In this document: piece after piece, positions 37,013 to 46,772 of the stretch | Layout: each line of letters opens with the position of its first letter | Numbering within the stretch: the stretch's first letter is position 1 | Source: Amphritea pacifica | GTDB taxonomy: Bacteria; Pseudomonadota; Gammaproteobacteria; Pseudomonadales; Balneatricaceae | NCBI RefSeq assembly: GCF_016924145.1 | Contig: NZ_JAFFZO010000032.1 | Location: 1 to 60,688, forward strand | Direction: 5' to 3' | DNA: 60,688 nucleotides | Translations under genes and position numbers: made by a program | The notes under the pieces: model-generated | The model's database searches: none | The model's input: only the letters and a program-made list of their open reading frames with translations | Told to the model about the DNA's origin: nothing

Positions 37013-37650
37013 TTGAGTCGAGCGATAAAATCCAGAATTTCTGGCAGCAGGTAGAGCAGACCATTGACCGGCTGCTGACCAGTGAGTCTGAAAATCAGTT
37101 TGAAAACGAATCATTGCTGCTGGAATACAGCAAAAGCCTGAGAAGTATCGACGCCAACCTGACCTTTCACTTCGAGCGTGAAGAGGGTGAGGGCAATGTT
37201 GAGATGATTTTCGGCTGCGATGGTTATCCCGAATCGATTACTTCAGTATTAACGCTTGTGGGTGCAGCACCGGATATTGGTGGTGTGCGTTTCGTTGCGT
37301 TTAATAATCGCTATGATCCGGTGCCTGCCACGGTGAATTTTGGTGATGAGCAGTTTCAGTTAGATGAGTTCTGGTTTGGTTATCGGGTCGAATCGGGGCG
37401 CTACCATCTGGACATCTACATGCATGATTTGCCGGAATCACTGGATATGGAGCCCCGTATTGAAGCGGTGATGATCTATCTGGATGCTCTGATTGGCGAA
37501 TACGACCTTATGACCCGGGTGTCAACCCTGGACTGGTATGATCTTCCGGTGGACCCGGTCGATTATGCGTTACAGCCGCTGTCTGAGCTGCGTAACTGTT
37601 TTGACCAGCAGCGCATCCTGATTAGCCCGATCGGGCTAACCTATCATTAA
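37009..37650 (+). CDS. Uncharacterised acidic protein translationally coupled to dcd
   Basis: The 213-residue product is acidic, has no signal peptide or membrane segment, and matches no family I can name. It overlaps the dcd stop by four bases, so it should be cotranslated. It has mixed alpha/beta character with two short acidic stretches ([17 protein letters not shown] and [17 protein letters not shown]). A perfect 18-bp palindrome (37622-37639) lies within its last codons and may shape the mRNA 3' end. Confidence 0.8.
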   Translation: MIESSDKIQNFWQQVEQTIDRLLTSESENQFENESLLLEYSKSLRSIDANLTFHFEREEGEGNVEMIFGCDGYPESITSVLTLVGAAPDIGGVRFVAFNNRYDPVPATVNFGDEQFQLDEFWFGYRVESGRYHLDIYMHDLPESLDMEPRIEAVMIYLDALIGEYDLMTRVSTLDWYDLPVDPVDYALQPLSELRNCFDQQRILISPIGLTYH

Positions 37651-37671
37651 TCCGGGCTTTGAGCCGTCGCT

Positions 37672-37752
37672 TTAATTGTCGGATAGTATATAGATGCTGC
37701 CCTCTTCATCCTCTTCGCCAGTAAACGTGCTCCAGGGTGCCTGACTAAACAT
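37672..37752 (-). CDS. 26-residue acidic small protein gene
   Basis: On the minus strand an ATG at 37752 follows AGAGGA with 6-nt spacing, opening a 26-codon frame rich in Glu and Asp, with Trp at residue 7, that ends before the convergent gene's stop. It fills much of the 297-bp gap between the dcd-linked gene and the next gene. No family recognised and no enzymes for peptide maturation are adjacent. Confidence 0.45.
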   Translation of the reverse strand: MFSQAPWSTFTGEEDEEGSIYILSDN

Positions 37753-37880
37753 GATTCATCCTCTCATTGTGTTGATCCGCAGAGGTATGAAATCCGGCCC
37801 GTTACTGAGGATTCCTGCCTCTTAATACTGCTTCGGCTGTGATTGTATAAACATTAATAGAGTTTTTTCACTGGCCTGTT

Positions 37881-37908
37881 TTGTTGAAGACCGGCTAAAG
37901 TTGATAAT
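37881..37908 (+). promoter_or_regulatory. Candidate promoter for the duplicated-domain gene
   Basis: TTGTTG (37881-37886), a 16-bp spacer and GATAAT (37903-37908) lie 40 bp before the ATG at 37948. Confidence 0.35.
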
Positions 37909-37947
37909 ATAGTTGAATCTGTAGTTGGCTGCAGAGCGGAGACAAAT

Positions 37948-38748
37948 ATGAGTCAGTTATTAACCCGGCTGATAGAGCAGGTCAGAGCCGATTATCTGCA
38001 GCTGATGGAGCAGGATGATGGCCGCTATCCCTATACCTCAGCAGAGAAAATCTGCAATGAGCGCCTTTATCTCAGCGCAGATGAGCTGGCGCCGATAGTC
38101 GCTGAAGATCCGACTTTGCTGGCTGCGCGCCGGGGTAATCTTATCGCCAGTGAAAGTGAGCGTGATAACCCCAGTGTAGGCATGATTATCTGTGCCAATA
38201 TTGTCGCGGCGATGATGGAGGGACTGGTTGATGTTGCTCTGGAGCATGGCTGGTTGTCAGTGGACGGAGAGGGGCGGCTGATGATCGATGCTGAGGAGCT
38301 GAAATTGCCAGAGCCGCTGGCAGCGAAAGTGGATTACAGTGTCTCTGAGGTTGCGCGAGAGAATCTGCTATTGCCGGGGGAGAGTCTGCTGACCCGGGTG
38401 ATGAACGGTGCCGAATCTGCCTATGCACAGCGGCTTAATGATGAGCCACAGAATGCTTACGCCCTGGCGCTGCAGGTTGCTTCCGAGCACTCCCTGTTTG
38501 CTCCTGACGATATTGCCCCGCTGGTCGAGGAAAATCCGTTGCTATTAGGCTTGCGCGGGGATGGCATGGTGGATGAGGAGATGTTTGAAGGAGACCCGCC
38601 CGCGGGCATGATTGTCAGCGCTCATCTGACTCAGATGGTGGTCTCTCAATTGCTGGAGCTGGCTGTAGAGCAGGGTGTGCTTGGCAGTGACAGTAGTGGT
38701 CATCCGCTGCCGCCGGAGGATGACGGTGCAGGGCCTGTGATTCACTGA
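37948..38748 (+). CDS. Uncharacterised protein with internal domain duplication
   Basis: The 266-residue cytoplasmic acidic protein consists of two related halves. Residues about 40-103 (L-x-x-DELAPIVAEDP...GMIICANIV...ALEHGWL) align with about 183-245 (DDIAPLVEENP...GMIVSAHLT...AVEQGVL). I recognise no family. No signal peptide is visible. It is convergent with ectR, whose stop is only 44 bp away. Confidence 0.78.
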   Translation: MSQLLTRLIEQVRADYLQLMEQDDGRYPYTSAEKICNERLYLSADELAPIVAEDPTLLAARRGNLIASESERDNPSVGMIICANIVAAMMEGLVDVALEHGWLSVDGEGRLMIDAEELKLPEPLAAKVDYSVSEVARENLLLPGESLLTRVMNGAESAYAQRLNDEPQNAYALALQVASEHSLFAPDDIAPLVEENPLLLGLRGDGMVDEEMFEGDPPAGMIVSAHLTQMVVSQLLELAVEQGVLGSDSSGHPLPPEDDGAGPVIH

Positions 38749-38791
38749 TCGTTGCCGGGCTGCATCGGTTGCTGCGGGCTTTGCGGGTCGA

Positions 38792-39286
38792 TCAGTTTTT
38801 TGAATACTCCTGCTGGGAGCGGTCCAGTTCGCCGATATCCAATAGTGGTGCTGCATCCAGATGCTGAGCGTTGAGCATGAAAGCGATCCGTTCCAGGCTG
38901 GAGACGATCATCGACTGTTCCCAGTTCTGCATATCCTCAAAGTTCCGGACAAAAATATCCTGCTGGGTTGTCGGGGCGCCTTTCATCAGCTCAACCCCTT
39001 TTTCCGTCAGGCTGACCCAGACTTTCCGTTTGTCCTCTATGCCCCGTTCCCGGGCTATCAGCTCCTTTCTTTCCAGTCGGTCCAGAATGCTGGTGACCGT
39101 TGCCTGAGTCAGAACCATCTCCTTTGCCAGCTCACCCGTGGTTAACTGAGTATTTTCCCGCAGGGTCTGCATCACCATCAGTTGTGGTGGCGTCAGTCCG
39201 GTGCTGCGGCTGATATCCTTATCCTGCATATCGGTTGAGCGGATGATCTGGCGCAGTAATACCAGCGCTTTCTGGCTGTTTTCCAT
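38792..39286 (-). CDS. ectR: EctR, MarR-family repressor of the ectoine operon
   Basis: The 164-residue product is a winged-helix MarR-type regulator with the family DNA-recognition region (TTGELAKEMVLTQATVTSILDRLERKELIAR) and wing RGIEDKRKVWVSLTEKG. Divergent position upstream of ectA identifies it as EctR, the repressor described in methylotrophs and halophiles. The 226-bp divergent gap holds a perfect inverted repeat that may be its operator. Confidence 0.92.
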   Translation of the reverse strand: MENSQKALVLLRQIIRSTDMQDKDISRSTGLTPPQLMVMQTLRENTQLTTGELAKEMVLTQATVTSILDRLERKELIARERGIEDKRKVWVSLTEKGVELMKGAPTTQQDIFVRNFEDMQNWEQSMIVSSLERIAFMLNAQHLDAAPLLDIGELDRSQQEYSKN

Positions 39287-39397
39287 GGGCTGTCCTGAAA
39301 CGATTTTGGTTGGCTATTCTACGGAGTTTTATCTGTGTTTTCTAGAAAGAGACCGCTATGCAGAGGGGATAATTTGTATTTCTAAGTATTTATTTCA

Positions 39398-39416
39398 GTT
39401 ATTACTCGCTAATAAC
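39398..39416. promoter_or_regulatory. Perfect inverted repeat in the ectR-ectA gap, candidate EctR operator
   Basis: GTTATTA-CTCGC-TAATAAC has 7-bp perfect arms with a 5-bp spacer, a MarR-like operator size, placed 97 bp before the ectA ATG and 112 bp before the ectR start. Confidence 0.5.
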
Positions 39417-39428
39417 CGTTTTCATAGG

Positions 39429-39459
39429 TTGTTTAACGTGGCTTAGTATGTTTTATAAT
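39429..39459 (+). promoter_or_regulatory. Candidate ectA promoter
   Basis: A perfect TATAAT (39454-39459) has TTTAAC (39432-39437, 16-bp spacer) or TTGTTT (39429-39434, 19-bp spacer) as possible -35 boxes, 54 bp before the ectA ATG and just downstream of the inverted repeat. Confidence 0.5.
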
Positions 39460-39512
39460 ATAAAAGTAATTAGTAAAGCTAAATAAATGCAATTCTAAAT
39501 ATTAGAGGAACA

Positions 39513-40007
39513 ATGGATATCTCAAGCGTAATTTTACGCACCCCTACCGCTGCCGATGGCTTTGCAGTGAATCACCTTATCAATAACATTCCAGAACTCG
39601 ACAGTAACTCCTGTTACTGCAACCTGTTGCAGTGCAGCCATTTTTCAGAGACCTCAATACTGGCTGAATATGAGGGCCAGGTAGTTGGTTTTATCAGTGG
39701 CTATCATAAACCTCAGTCATCAGGCACGTTGTTTGTCTGGCAGGTCGCAGTTTCCTCAAAAGCCCGTGGATGTGGGCTGGCAACACGGATGTTGCTGCAG
39801 CTTCTGGCATCAGATGGAAACCGTTCGGTGTCACATGTTGAGACAACAATCACAGAGGATAACGCCCCCTCATGGGCGTTGTTTACACGTCTGTCTAAGC
39901 AGTGTAATGCCCCCCTCGAAAGAGCGCTGATGTTTGATCGTGCAGAGCACTTTAACGATCAGCACGCTTCAGAGTTCCTGGTCCGTATCGGTCCACTCCA
40001 TCGTTAA
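39513..40007 (+). CDS. ectA: L-2,4-diaminobutyric acid acetyltransferase EctA
   Basis: EctA acetylates L-2,4-diaminobutyrate to N-gamma-acetyl-diaminobutyrate, step two of ectoine synthesis. The 164-residue GNAT protein shows ILRTPTAADGFAVNHLI, SCYCNLLQCSHFSETS and the acetyl-CoA loop VSSKARGCGLATRMLLQL. An AGAGGAA ribosome binding site precedes the ATG. It is the first gene of the ect operon. Confidence 0.97.
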   Translation: MDISSVILRTPTAADGFAVNHLINNIPELDSNSCYCNLLQCSHFSETSILAEYEGQVVGFISGYHKPQSSGTLFVWQVAVSSKARGCGLATRMLLQLLASDGNRSVSHVETTITEDNAPSWALFTRLSKQCNAPLERALMFDRAEHFNDQHASEFLVRIGPLHR

Positions 40008-40039
40008 TATTTCGTAGTTCTATATAAGTTGTCCCTTAA

Positions 40040-41371
<1,332 letters not shown>

Positions 41372-41373
41372 AC

Positions 41374-41631
41374 ATGGCCGAGCAGGATCTGATTCATATC
41401 TGGAGAGGGGAGCGGGTATTGCTCCCCGAGAGGCCACAGCGGTGTCTCTACAGGCTTCACTGCCTCAGTGGGTCGGGATTGATTCGGGTGATGTCCCGGT
41501 CCCGGCCCTATCGGCTGAAGTCGGCGCAAAGCATGCTGATTCCGGCTGATGAGGTGGTTACCGTCTCCGGCAGTGAGGATATGGTCATCACCCTGAAGCC
41601 CGCGTCAGATGCAGAAGCAACTAAAAACTGA
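41374..41631 (+). CDS. Uncharacterised 85-residue protein between ectB and ectC
   Basis: The 85-residue product is rich in Arg and Leu and probably beta-rich, with a loose resemblance to DUF2917-type small proteins that I could not verify. It starts 2 bp after ectB and ends 16 bp before ectC, so it sits fully within the operon. The ribosome binding site is weak, so translation probably depends on ectB coupling. No signal peptide or membrane segment. Confidence 0.7.
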   Translation: MAEQDLIHIWRGERVLLPERPQRCLYRLHCLSGSGLIRVMSRSRPYRLKSAQSMLIPADEVVTVSGSEDMVITLKPASDAEATKN

Positions 41632-41647
41632 ATATTAAGGAAACAAA

Positions 41648-42052
41648 ATGATTGTACGTGATTTAGCAACAGCCGAGCAGAGTAATCGTCGAATTGTATC
41701 TCCCGATGGTAACTGGGAAAGCACCCGGATGCTGCTGAAAGATGACAATATGGGATTCTCATTTCACATCACCACCATCTATAAGTATGCTGATTTTGGC
41801 ATGCATTATCAGAACCATCTGGAATCGGTCTACTGTATATCGGGTGAGGGTGAGGTTGAAACGGTACCTGAAGGAAAGAAATATCCGATTAAACCGGGTA
41901 CGCTCTATATTCTTGATAAAAATGATAAGCATATCTTACGGGCGTTTGAAGAGATGCAGATGGCCTGTGTTTTTAATCCGCCCCTGAACGGTAAAGAGGT
42001 TCATAACGCGGAAGGTGCATATGAGCTGAATGCGGAAACAGTGACGGCTTGA
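41648..42052 (+). CDS. ectC: L-ectoine synthase EctC
   Basis: EctC cyclises N-gamma-acetyl-diaminobutyrate to ectoine. The 134-residue cupin protein has the family sequence [29 protein letters not shown]-type start, [19 protein letters not shown] and [17 protein letters not shown]. An AAGGAAAC ribosome binding site precedes it. Its stop overlaps a TTG of the next frame, though I place the ectD start 24 bp further on. Confidence 0.97.
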   Translation: MIVRDLATAEQSNRRIVSPDGNWESTRMLLKDDNMGFSFHITTIYKYADFGMHYQNHLESVYCISGEGEVETVPEGKKYPIKPGTLYILDKNDKHILRAFEEMQMACVFNPPLNGKEVHNAEGAYELNAETVTA

Positions 42053-42075
42053 TTATGAATATGAGAGGAATGTTT

Positions 42076-42984
42076 ATGGCGGGTGAACCAGAGTGTGAAG
42101 ACCTTTACCCCTCACGACAGGGTGTTCATCGTATTACCCAGCGCCAGGATCCAACGGTCTACGCGCCTAAGGGGCGGGTTGCGCCCATCTCTGATCAGCA
42201 GATAAATGACTATGCCGAGCAGGGGTTTATGGTGCTGGAGGATATGTTTTCAGCGGTTGAAGTCAACCTGTTTCAACAGGAGCTGGAACGGTTACGCAAT
42301 GATACAGAAGTGAAACAGTCGGGCGAAACCATTACCGAGCCGGAAAGCGGCGAAGTGCGCTCGGTGTTTCGGGTACATGAAAACAGCCCTCTGTTCAGGA
42401 AGCTGGCGGCCGATCCGCGCCTGGCAGAACTGGCACGGTATATTCTCAATGATGAGGTGTATATCCATCAGTCCCGCCTTAACTATAAGCCGGGATTTCG
42501 GGGTAAAGAGTTCTATTGGCACTCAGACTTTGAAACCTGGCATGTAGAGGATGGGATGCCCCGGATGCGGGCACTGAGTATGTCGATTACATTAACGGAA
42601 AATTTTGACTATAACGGTCCGTTAATGCTGATTCCCGGTTCCCATCAGCAGTATGCCGCCTGTGCCGGAGAAACGCCTGAAAATCACTTTCAGTCCTCCT
42701 TGAAAAAGCAGGAATATGGCGTGCCTTCTGATGATCAGCTAAAGCAGATGGCTCAATCCGGTGGGATAGTGAGCGCCAGATGCAAACCCGGCAGTGTCAT
42801 CGTTTTTGATTGTAATGTGATGCACGGTTCAAACGGAAATATTACCCCGGAACCGCGTTCTAATGTGTTTTTTGTTTATAACGCCATGAGTAACCGGGTT
42901 GTTGCGCCGTTTTGTGATCAGCCTCCCCGTCCGGAATATATCTGCAGCCGTGAAAATATTTCGGCAGTTCCGCCTGCCGAATGA
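42076..42984 (+). CDS. ectD: Ectoine hydroxylase EctD
   Basis: EctD converts ectoine to 5-hydroxyectoine with iron and 2-oxoglutarate. The 302-residue product has the double-stranded beta-helix motif H-x-D in FYWHSDFETW, the distal His in DCNVMHGSNGN and PLMLIPGSHQQYA. I chose ATG 42076 (AGAGGA 6 nt upstream, and DLYPSR close to the N-terminus as in other EctD proteins) over several upstream in-frame starts. Confidence 0.97.
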   Translation: MAGEPECEDLYPSRQGVHRITQRQDPTVYAPKGRVAPISDQQINDYAEQGFMVLEDMFSAVEVNLFQQELERLRNDTEVKQSGETITEPESGEVRSVFRVHENSPLFRKLAADPRLAELARYILNDEVYIHQSRLNYKPGFRGKEFYWHSDFETWHVEDGMPRMRALSMSITLTENFDYNGPLMLIPGSHQQYAACAGETPENHFQSSLKKQEYGVPSDDQLKQMAQSGGIVSARCKPGSVIVFDCNVMHGSNGNITPEPRSNVFFVYNAMSNRVVAPFCDQPPRPEYICSRENISAVPPAE

Positions 42985-43026
42985 ACTGCGAGCCGCTTTG
43001 AGCGGCTTCACTTTTGAGCGGCAGTT
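42984..43026 (+). promoter_or_regulatory. Nested hairpin between ectD and ask
   Basis: Outer arms AACTGC/GCAGTT (42984-42989 with 43021-43026) enclose an inner 8-bp stem (42990-42997 with 43001-43008, loop TTG). No T run follows, so it is not a standard terminator and could be a processing or stabilising element. Confidence 0.4.
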
Positions 43027-43065
43027 ACTGTTGCAATCATCTTATAAACTGAAAATTTGAGAGTT

Positions 43066-44523
43066 ATGCACACTATAGAAAAGATCGGCGGCACATCGAT
43101 GTCTGATTATGTGTCGGTCCGGGATAATATTATTTTTAAACCCTCTAATCCTGACACACTCTATCAGCGAGTGTTTGTTGTCTCAGCCTATGGCGGAATA
43201 ACGGATAAGCTGCTGGAGCACAAGAAGAGCGGTCAGCCGGGCGTTTACGGCCTGTTTGCCAGCAGTATGGAAGATAAAAGCTGGCTTCAGGCGCTGGAAC
43301 AGCTTAAATGTGAGATGTACGATCTGAATCTGCAGCTGTTCGGTAAAGGTGAGCTGTTGATCAGAGCGAATAATTTTATTGATGAGCGGTTACAGGATGC
43401 CCAGAACTGTCTTACAGATCTGCACAGCCTGTGTATGCATGGTCATTTTGCACTGGATGCCCACCTGGCCACCGTTCGTGAGATGCTCGCCAGTATTGGT
43501 GAAGCCCACAGCGCCTGGAATATGGTTGAGCTGCTGAAGCGTGATGGTGTCAATGCCTGCTATGTCGACCTGACGGGCTGGGATACTGATCGGCATATGT
43601 CACTGGATGATCGTATTCGCTCTGCGTTCCAGTCGATTGATCTGAATCGACAGTTACCGGTGGTGACCGGTTATGCCCACAGTGAAGATGGTCTTATGTC
43701 CTCATTTGATCGCGGCTACAGCGAGATGACGTTCAGCCGTCTGGCGGTGCTGACCCAGGCCCGGGAAGCGGTTATTCACAAAGAGTTTCACCTTAGTAGT
43801 GCTGATCCGCGTCTGGTCGGTGAGGATAATGCGGTGCCGATAGGGCGCACCAACTATGATGTGGCTGATCAGCTAGCCAATCTGGGGATGGAGGCGATCC
43901 ACCCGAAGGCTGCGAAAGGTTTGCGGCAGCACAATGTTCCGTTACGGGTGAAAAACACCTTTGAGCCGGAACATACCGGCACCCTGATTACCGGAGATTA
44001 TGTCAGCGATACTCCCCGGGTTGAGATAATCGCCGGTTGCAAAGGGGTCTATGCGCTGGAGCTGTTTGATCAGGATATGGCGGGCAGTCTCGAAGATTAT
44101 GACCGGGAAATTCTGGCGCTGATTAAGCGTTTTCGCGCGCATATTGTGTCTAAGGATGTTAATGCCAACACCATCACCCACTATCTGGCGACCAATCTGA
44201 AAACGGTCAAGCGGATTCGTTCAGCATTGGCCGAAAGGTTTCCTGAGGCAGAACTGGATCAGAAAAAAGTGGCGATCGCTTCGGCCATCGGCAGTGATAT
44301 GGAGGTGCCGGGTATTCTGGCTAAAGCGGTATCCGCTATCGCAGAAGGCAATATCAGTGTGCTGGCGATTCACCAGTCGATGCGACAGGTGGATATGCAG
44401 TTTGTGGTTGAGGAAACCGATTACGATAACGCCGTTAAAAGCCTTCATAAAGCCCTGGTGGAAGTACATGACCATGGACGGGCGATCTGTCTGGCGGGTT
44501 ATCCGATACAGCCTGTTAACTGA
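43066..44523 (+). CDS. ask: Ectoine-specific aspartate kinase Ask_Ect
   Basis: This aspartokinase supplies aspartyl phosphate for ectoine synthesis and, in known cases, is less sensitive to feedback inhibition. The 485-residue product begins HTIEKIGGTSM (kinase motif), has the catalytic SFDRGYSEMTFSRLAVL region and two C-terminal ACT domains (about residues 320-480). I chose ATG 43066 over the upstream TTG 43057, which sits in the GAGAG Shine-Dalgarno region. Confidence 0.95.
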   Translation: MHTIEKIGGTSMSDYVSVRDNIIFKPSNPDTLYQRVFVVSAYGGITDKLLEHKKSGQPGVYGLFASSMEDKSWLQALEQLKCEMYDLNLQLFGKGELLIRANNFIDERLQDAQNCLTDLHSLCMHGHFALDAHLATVREMLASIGEAHSAWNMVELLKRDGVNACYVDLTGWDTDRHMSLDDRIRSAFQSIDLNRQLPVVTGYAHSEDGLMSSFDRGYSEMTFSRLAVLTQAREAVIHKEFHLSSADPRLVGEDNAVPIGRTNYDVADQLANLGMEAIHPKAAKGLRQHNVPLRVKNTFEPEHTGTLITGDYVSDTPRVEIIAGCKGVYALELFDQDMAGSLEDYDREILALIKRFRAHIVSKDVNANTITHYLATNLKTVKRIRSALAERFPEAELDQKKVAIASAIGSDMEVPGILAKAVSAIAEGNISVLAIHQSMRQVDMQFVVEETDYDNAVKSLHKALVEVHDHGRAICLAGYPIQPVN

Positions 44524-44705
44524 TAGCTTGCCTGACTTTCTATTCTGGACTGAGACCGCAAGATGATTAAAATATCAATGATTGAAATATAGCGTTCTTT
44601 TCAACGGGTTGCGGAGTAAAGTATTCAGACGGGTGTTTATGGGTATCCATAACACGCTGCGACCGTACTGGATCGTTCAGGGAGCTTATCAATCAGGAGT
44701 AGGGT

Positions 44706-46055
44706 ATGTCTCAGGTTAATCTGCGCATCGATCAGATCCATGAAGCGATCGAGCGACAAGACGATGTTACGCTGAATAACCTGCTGGCCGAAGTCAGCAG
44801 TAGCGAAACAGCCCGGCTTATTGAGGCGTCTACTCCGGAAAATCGCTCAGTTATATGGGCCTGCCTTGATGTGCAGAAGCGAGCCGGGGTGCTTAAAAGC
44901 ATTCACGGTAAAGTGCGTCAGTTTCTCATCGATAATACTCCGCAAGAGGCTTTGTTAGAGAGTCTGTTCCTGCTGCAGCCGGATGAGCTGGCTGATATCG
45001 ATGAAGATCTTCCCGGTACCGTTATTAATGCGATGATTGCAGCAATGGATGAGCTGCGCAAGCGTCGCTATAACAGCGTTAAACATTATCCGGATAACAC
45101 CGCGGGTGGCCTGATGGACACCGATGCGACCGCGGTCAGAGCCGATGTCTCGGTGCTTTCCGTGCTGCGCTATCTGCGTTTGCTGCGCAACAAAGAGGGT
45201 GAAATGCCCGAGCAGCTGGATAGTCTGATGGTGGTAGACCGAACCAATAAGCTGTTGGGGGTACTACCGCTCAGTGAAGTTGTCTCATTGCCTCCCGACA
45301 CGCTGGTCGCCGATATTCTGGATGAGAGCTTTCAGGCGATTCCGGTGGACGCCAGTCAGGAGCGGGTAGCCCGCATATTTGTCGACTGTGATCTGCTGTC
45401 TGCGCCGGTGGTTGACCACAACTATCGCTTATTGGGGCGCATCACGATTGATGATGTAGTTGATGTGATTCAGGAGCAGGCCGACGATAAACTATTGCGC
45501 TCGGCGGGTCTGGAAAGTAATGCCGATATGTTTTCCCCGGTATTAACCAACGCGTATAAGCGGGGGTACTGGCTGGGGATCAACCTGATTACTGCGTTTG
45601 TTGCAGCCTGGGTGATCGGTTTGTTTGAAGCGGTGATTGAACAACTGATTGCGCTGGCAGTGCTGATGCCGGTGGTGGCCAGTATGGGCGGGGTGGCAGG
45701 ATCACAGACACTGACAATTGTGACCCGAGGTCTGGCACTTAACCAGATTGGCCGAAGCAATATCCCGCAACTGATCGCCCACGAAGCCTCTGTAGTGTTT
45801 CTTAATGGCCTGGTCTGGGCGCTGGCGGTGGCGGCCATCGCGCTTTACTGGTTTGGTGATCCGATGCTGGGTGTCGTGTTTGGCATGGCGTTAATGATCG
45901 TGCTGGTCACCGGTGTTATCGGGGGAATCTTTATTCCGTTACTGTTGCAACGGATGTCTATTGATCCCGCTGTGGCGGGCAGCGTGGTGCTGACCACGTT
46001 TACCGATGCTATCGGTTTTTTTTCCTTCCTTGGGTTGGCAAAACTGCTTATCTGA
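44706..46055 (+). CDS. mgtE: Magnesium transporter MgtE
   Basis: The 449-residue product has an MgtE N domain (about 1-130), two CBS domains (about 135-255) and five C-terminal transmembrane helices (about 280-445), with the family PVVASMGGVAGSQTLTIVTRGLA. It imports Mg2+ under CBS-domain control. AGGAGTAGGG precedes the ATG. It is not evidently cotranscribed with ask (182-bp gap, no clear terminator). Confidence 0.96.
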   Translation: MSQVNLRIDQIHEAIERQDDVTLNNLLAEVSSSETARLIEASTPENRSVIWACLDVQKRAGVLKSIHGKVRQFLIDNTPQEALLESLFLLQPDELADIDEDLPGTVINAMIAAMDELRKRRYNSVKHYPDNTAGGLMDTDATAVRADVSVLSVLRYLRLLRNKEGEMPEQLDSLMVVDRTNKLLGVLPLSEVVSLPPDTLVADILDESFQAIPVDASQERVARIFVDCDLLSAPVVDHNYRLLGRITIDDVVDVIQEQADDKLLRSAGLESNADMFSPVLTNAYKRGYWLGINLITAFVAAWVIGLFEAVIEQLIALAVLMPVVASMGGVAGSQTLTIVTRGLALNQIGRSNIPQLIAHEASVVFLNGLVWALAVAAIALYWFGDPMLGVVFGMALMIVLVTGVIGGIFIPLLLQRMSIDPAVAGSVVLTTFTDAIGFFSFLGLAKLLI

Positions 46056-46227
46056 CTCATAAACCAGCCATAAGCAAGCCAGAGCGTCAAATGCTAAGCT
46101 AAAACAGGGTTAAGCTGAAACAGGATAGCGCCATCGCGTGATAACGGTGGTGTTGTTTTCAGCCGAAGTGATTTTTTAACCCGTCGATAATGAGTACCAA
46201 TAACAGATACCAGACAACGAGGTAAGG

Positions 46228-46698
46228 ATGGAATTTATTACGGTTGGCGAAACTATCAACTGTGTTCGGGTCTTCAATGATCCCGATACTGGCGAAGAGA
46301 AGCGGTTGGTGGTGACATCGTTTAACGCGCAGGTTGACCGGGTCGCTCCCCATGTCGCTGCGGCACTGACTCAGGATGAGCGGGAACAGCTCGCACACTG
46401 GCTGACTGACCGAACCCGGTTGCAGTCTGTACTGGAAGAGAAATCGATTGAAACGACTATTCTGGAAACACTGCCAGCATTGATGGCGCAAGCGGTCGAT
46501 GCGCTGGATAAGCTGGAAACGTTAGATCGCAAGACCTATGAATCGATCACGCAAAGTCTTAGAGCGCTGAGCGGCGCTCTGGAGCGTGCCGAGTCTCACA
46601 CCACCTCTCATTCAGTTGAACTTGATCAGATGCAGGATGATGAAGAGTTGAAAGAGCGTCTGGATGTGATCCGGGATAATCTGGAAAAAAGAAAATAG
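46228..46698 (+). CDS. Uncharacterised alpha-helical protein
   Basis: The 156-residue product has a short beta-rich N-terminus (EFITVGETINCVRVFNDPDTGEEKRLVV) and a long helical C-terminal half with coiled-coil heptads (about residues 75-155). No family recognised. It has a GAGGTAAGG ribosome binding site. Two imperfect 14-bp direct repeats (46095-46108 and 46111-46124) lie in the gap upstream. Confidence 0.75.
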   Translation: MEFITVGETINCVRVFNDPDTGEEKRLVVTSFNAQVDRVAPHVAAALTQDEREQLAHWLTDRTRLQSVLEEKSIETTILETLPALMAQAVDALDKLETLDRKTYESITQSLRALSGALERAESHTTSHSVELDQMQDDEELKERLDVIRDNLEKRK

Positions 46699-46772
46699 AT
46701 TAAAAATATCATTATCGGGGCGTCGTTTGTCCAGCCTGGATAGCCGAAGAAACCGCCCCGCAGGCGCTGGTG

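Noticed and set aside
38745-38800. CTGATCG/CGATCAG arms with T run between the duplicated-domain gene and ectR
   Set aside because: The arms are 37 bp apart and the interior does not fold convincingly; too weak to call a terminator.
44639-44716. Short frame overlapping the mgtE start as a possible Mg leader peptide
   Set aside because: No ribosome binding site; it reads out of frame into mgtE for a few codons only.
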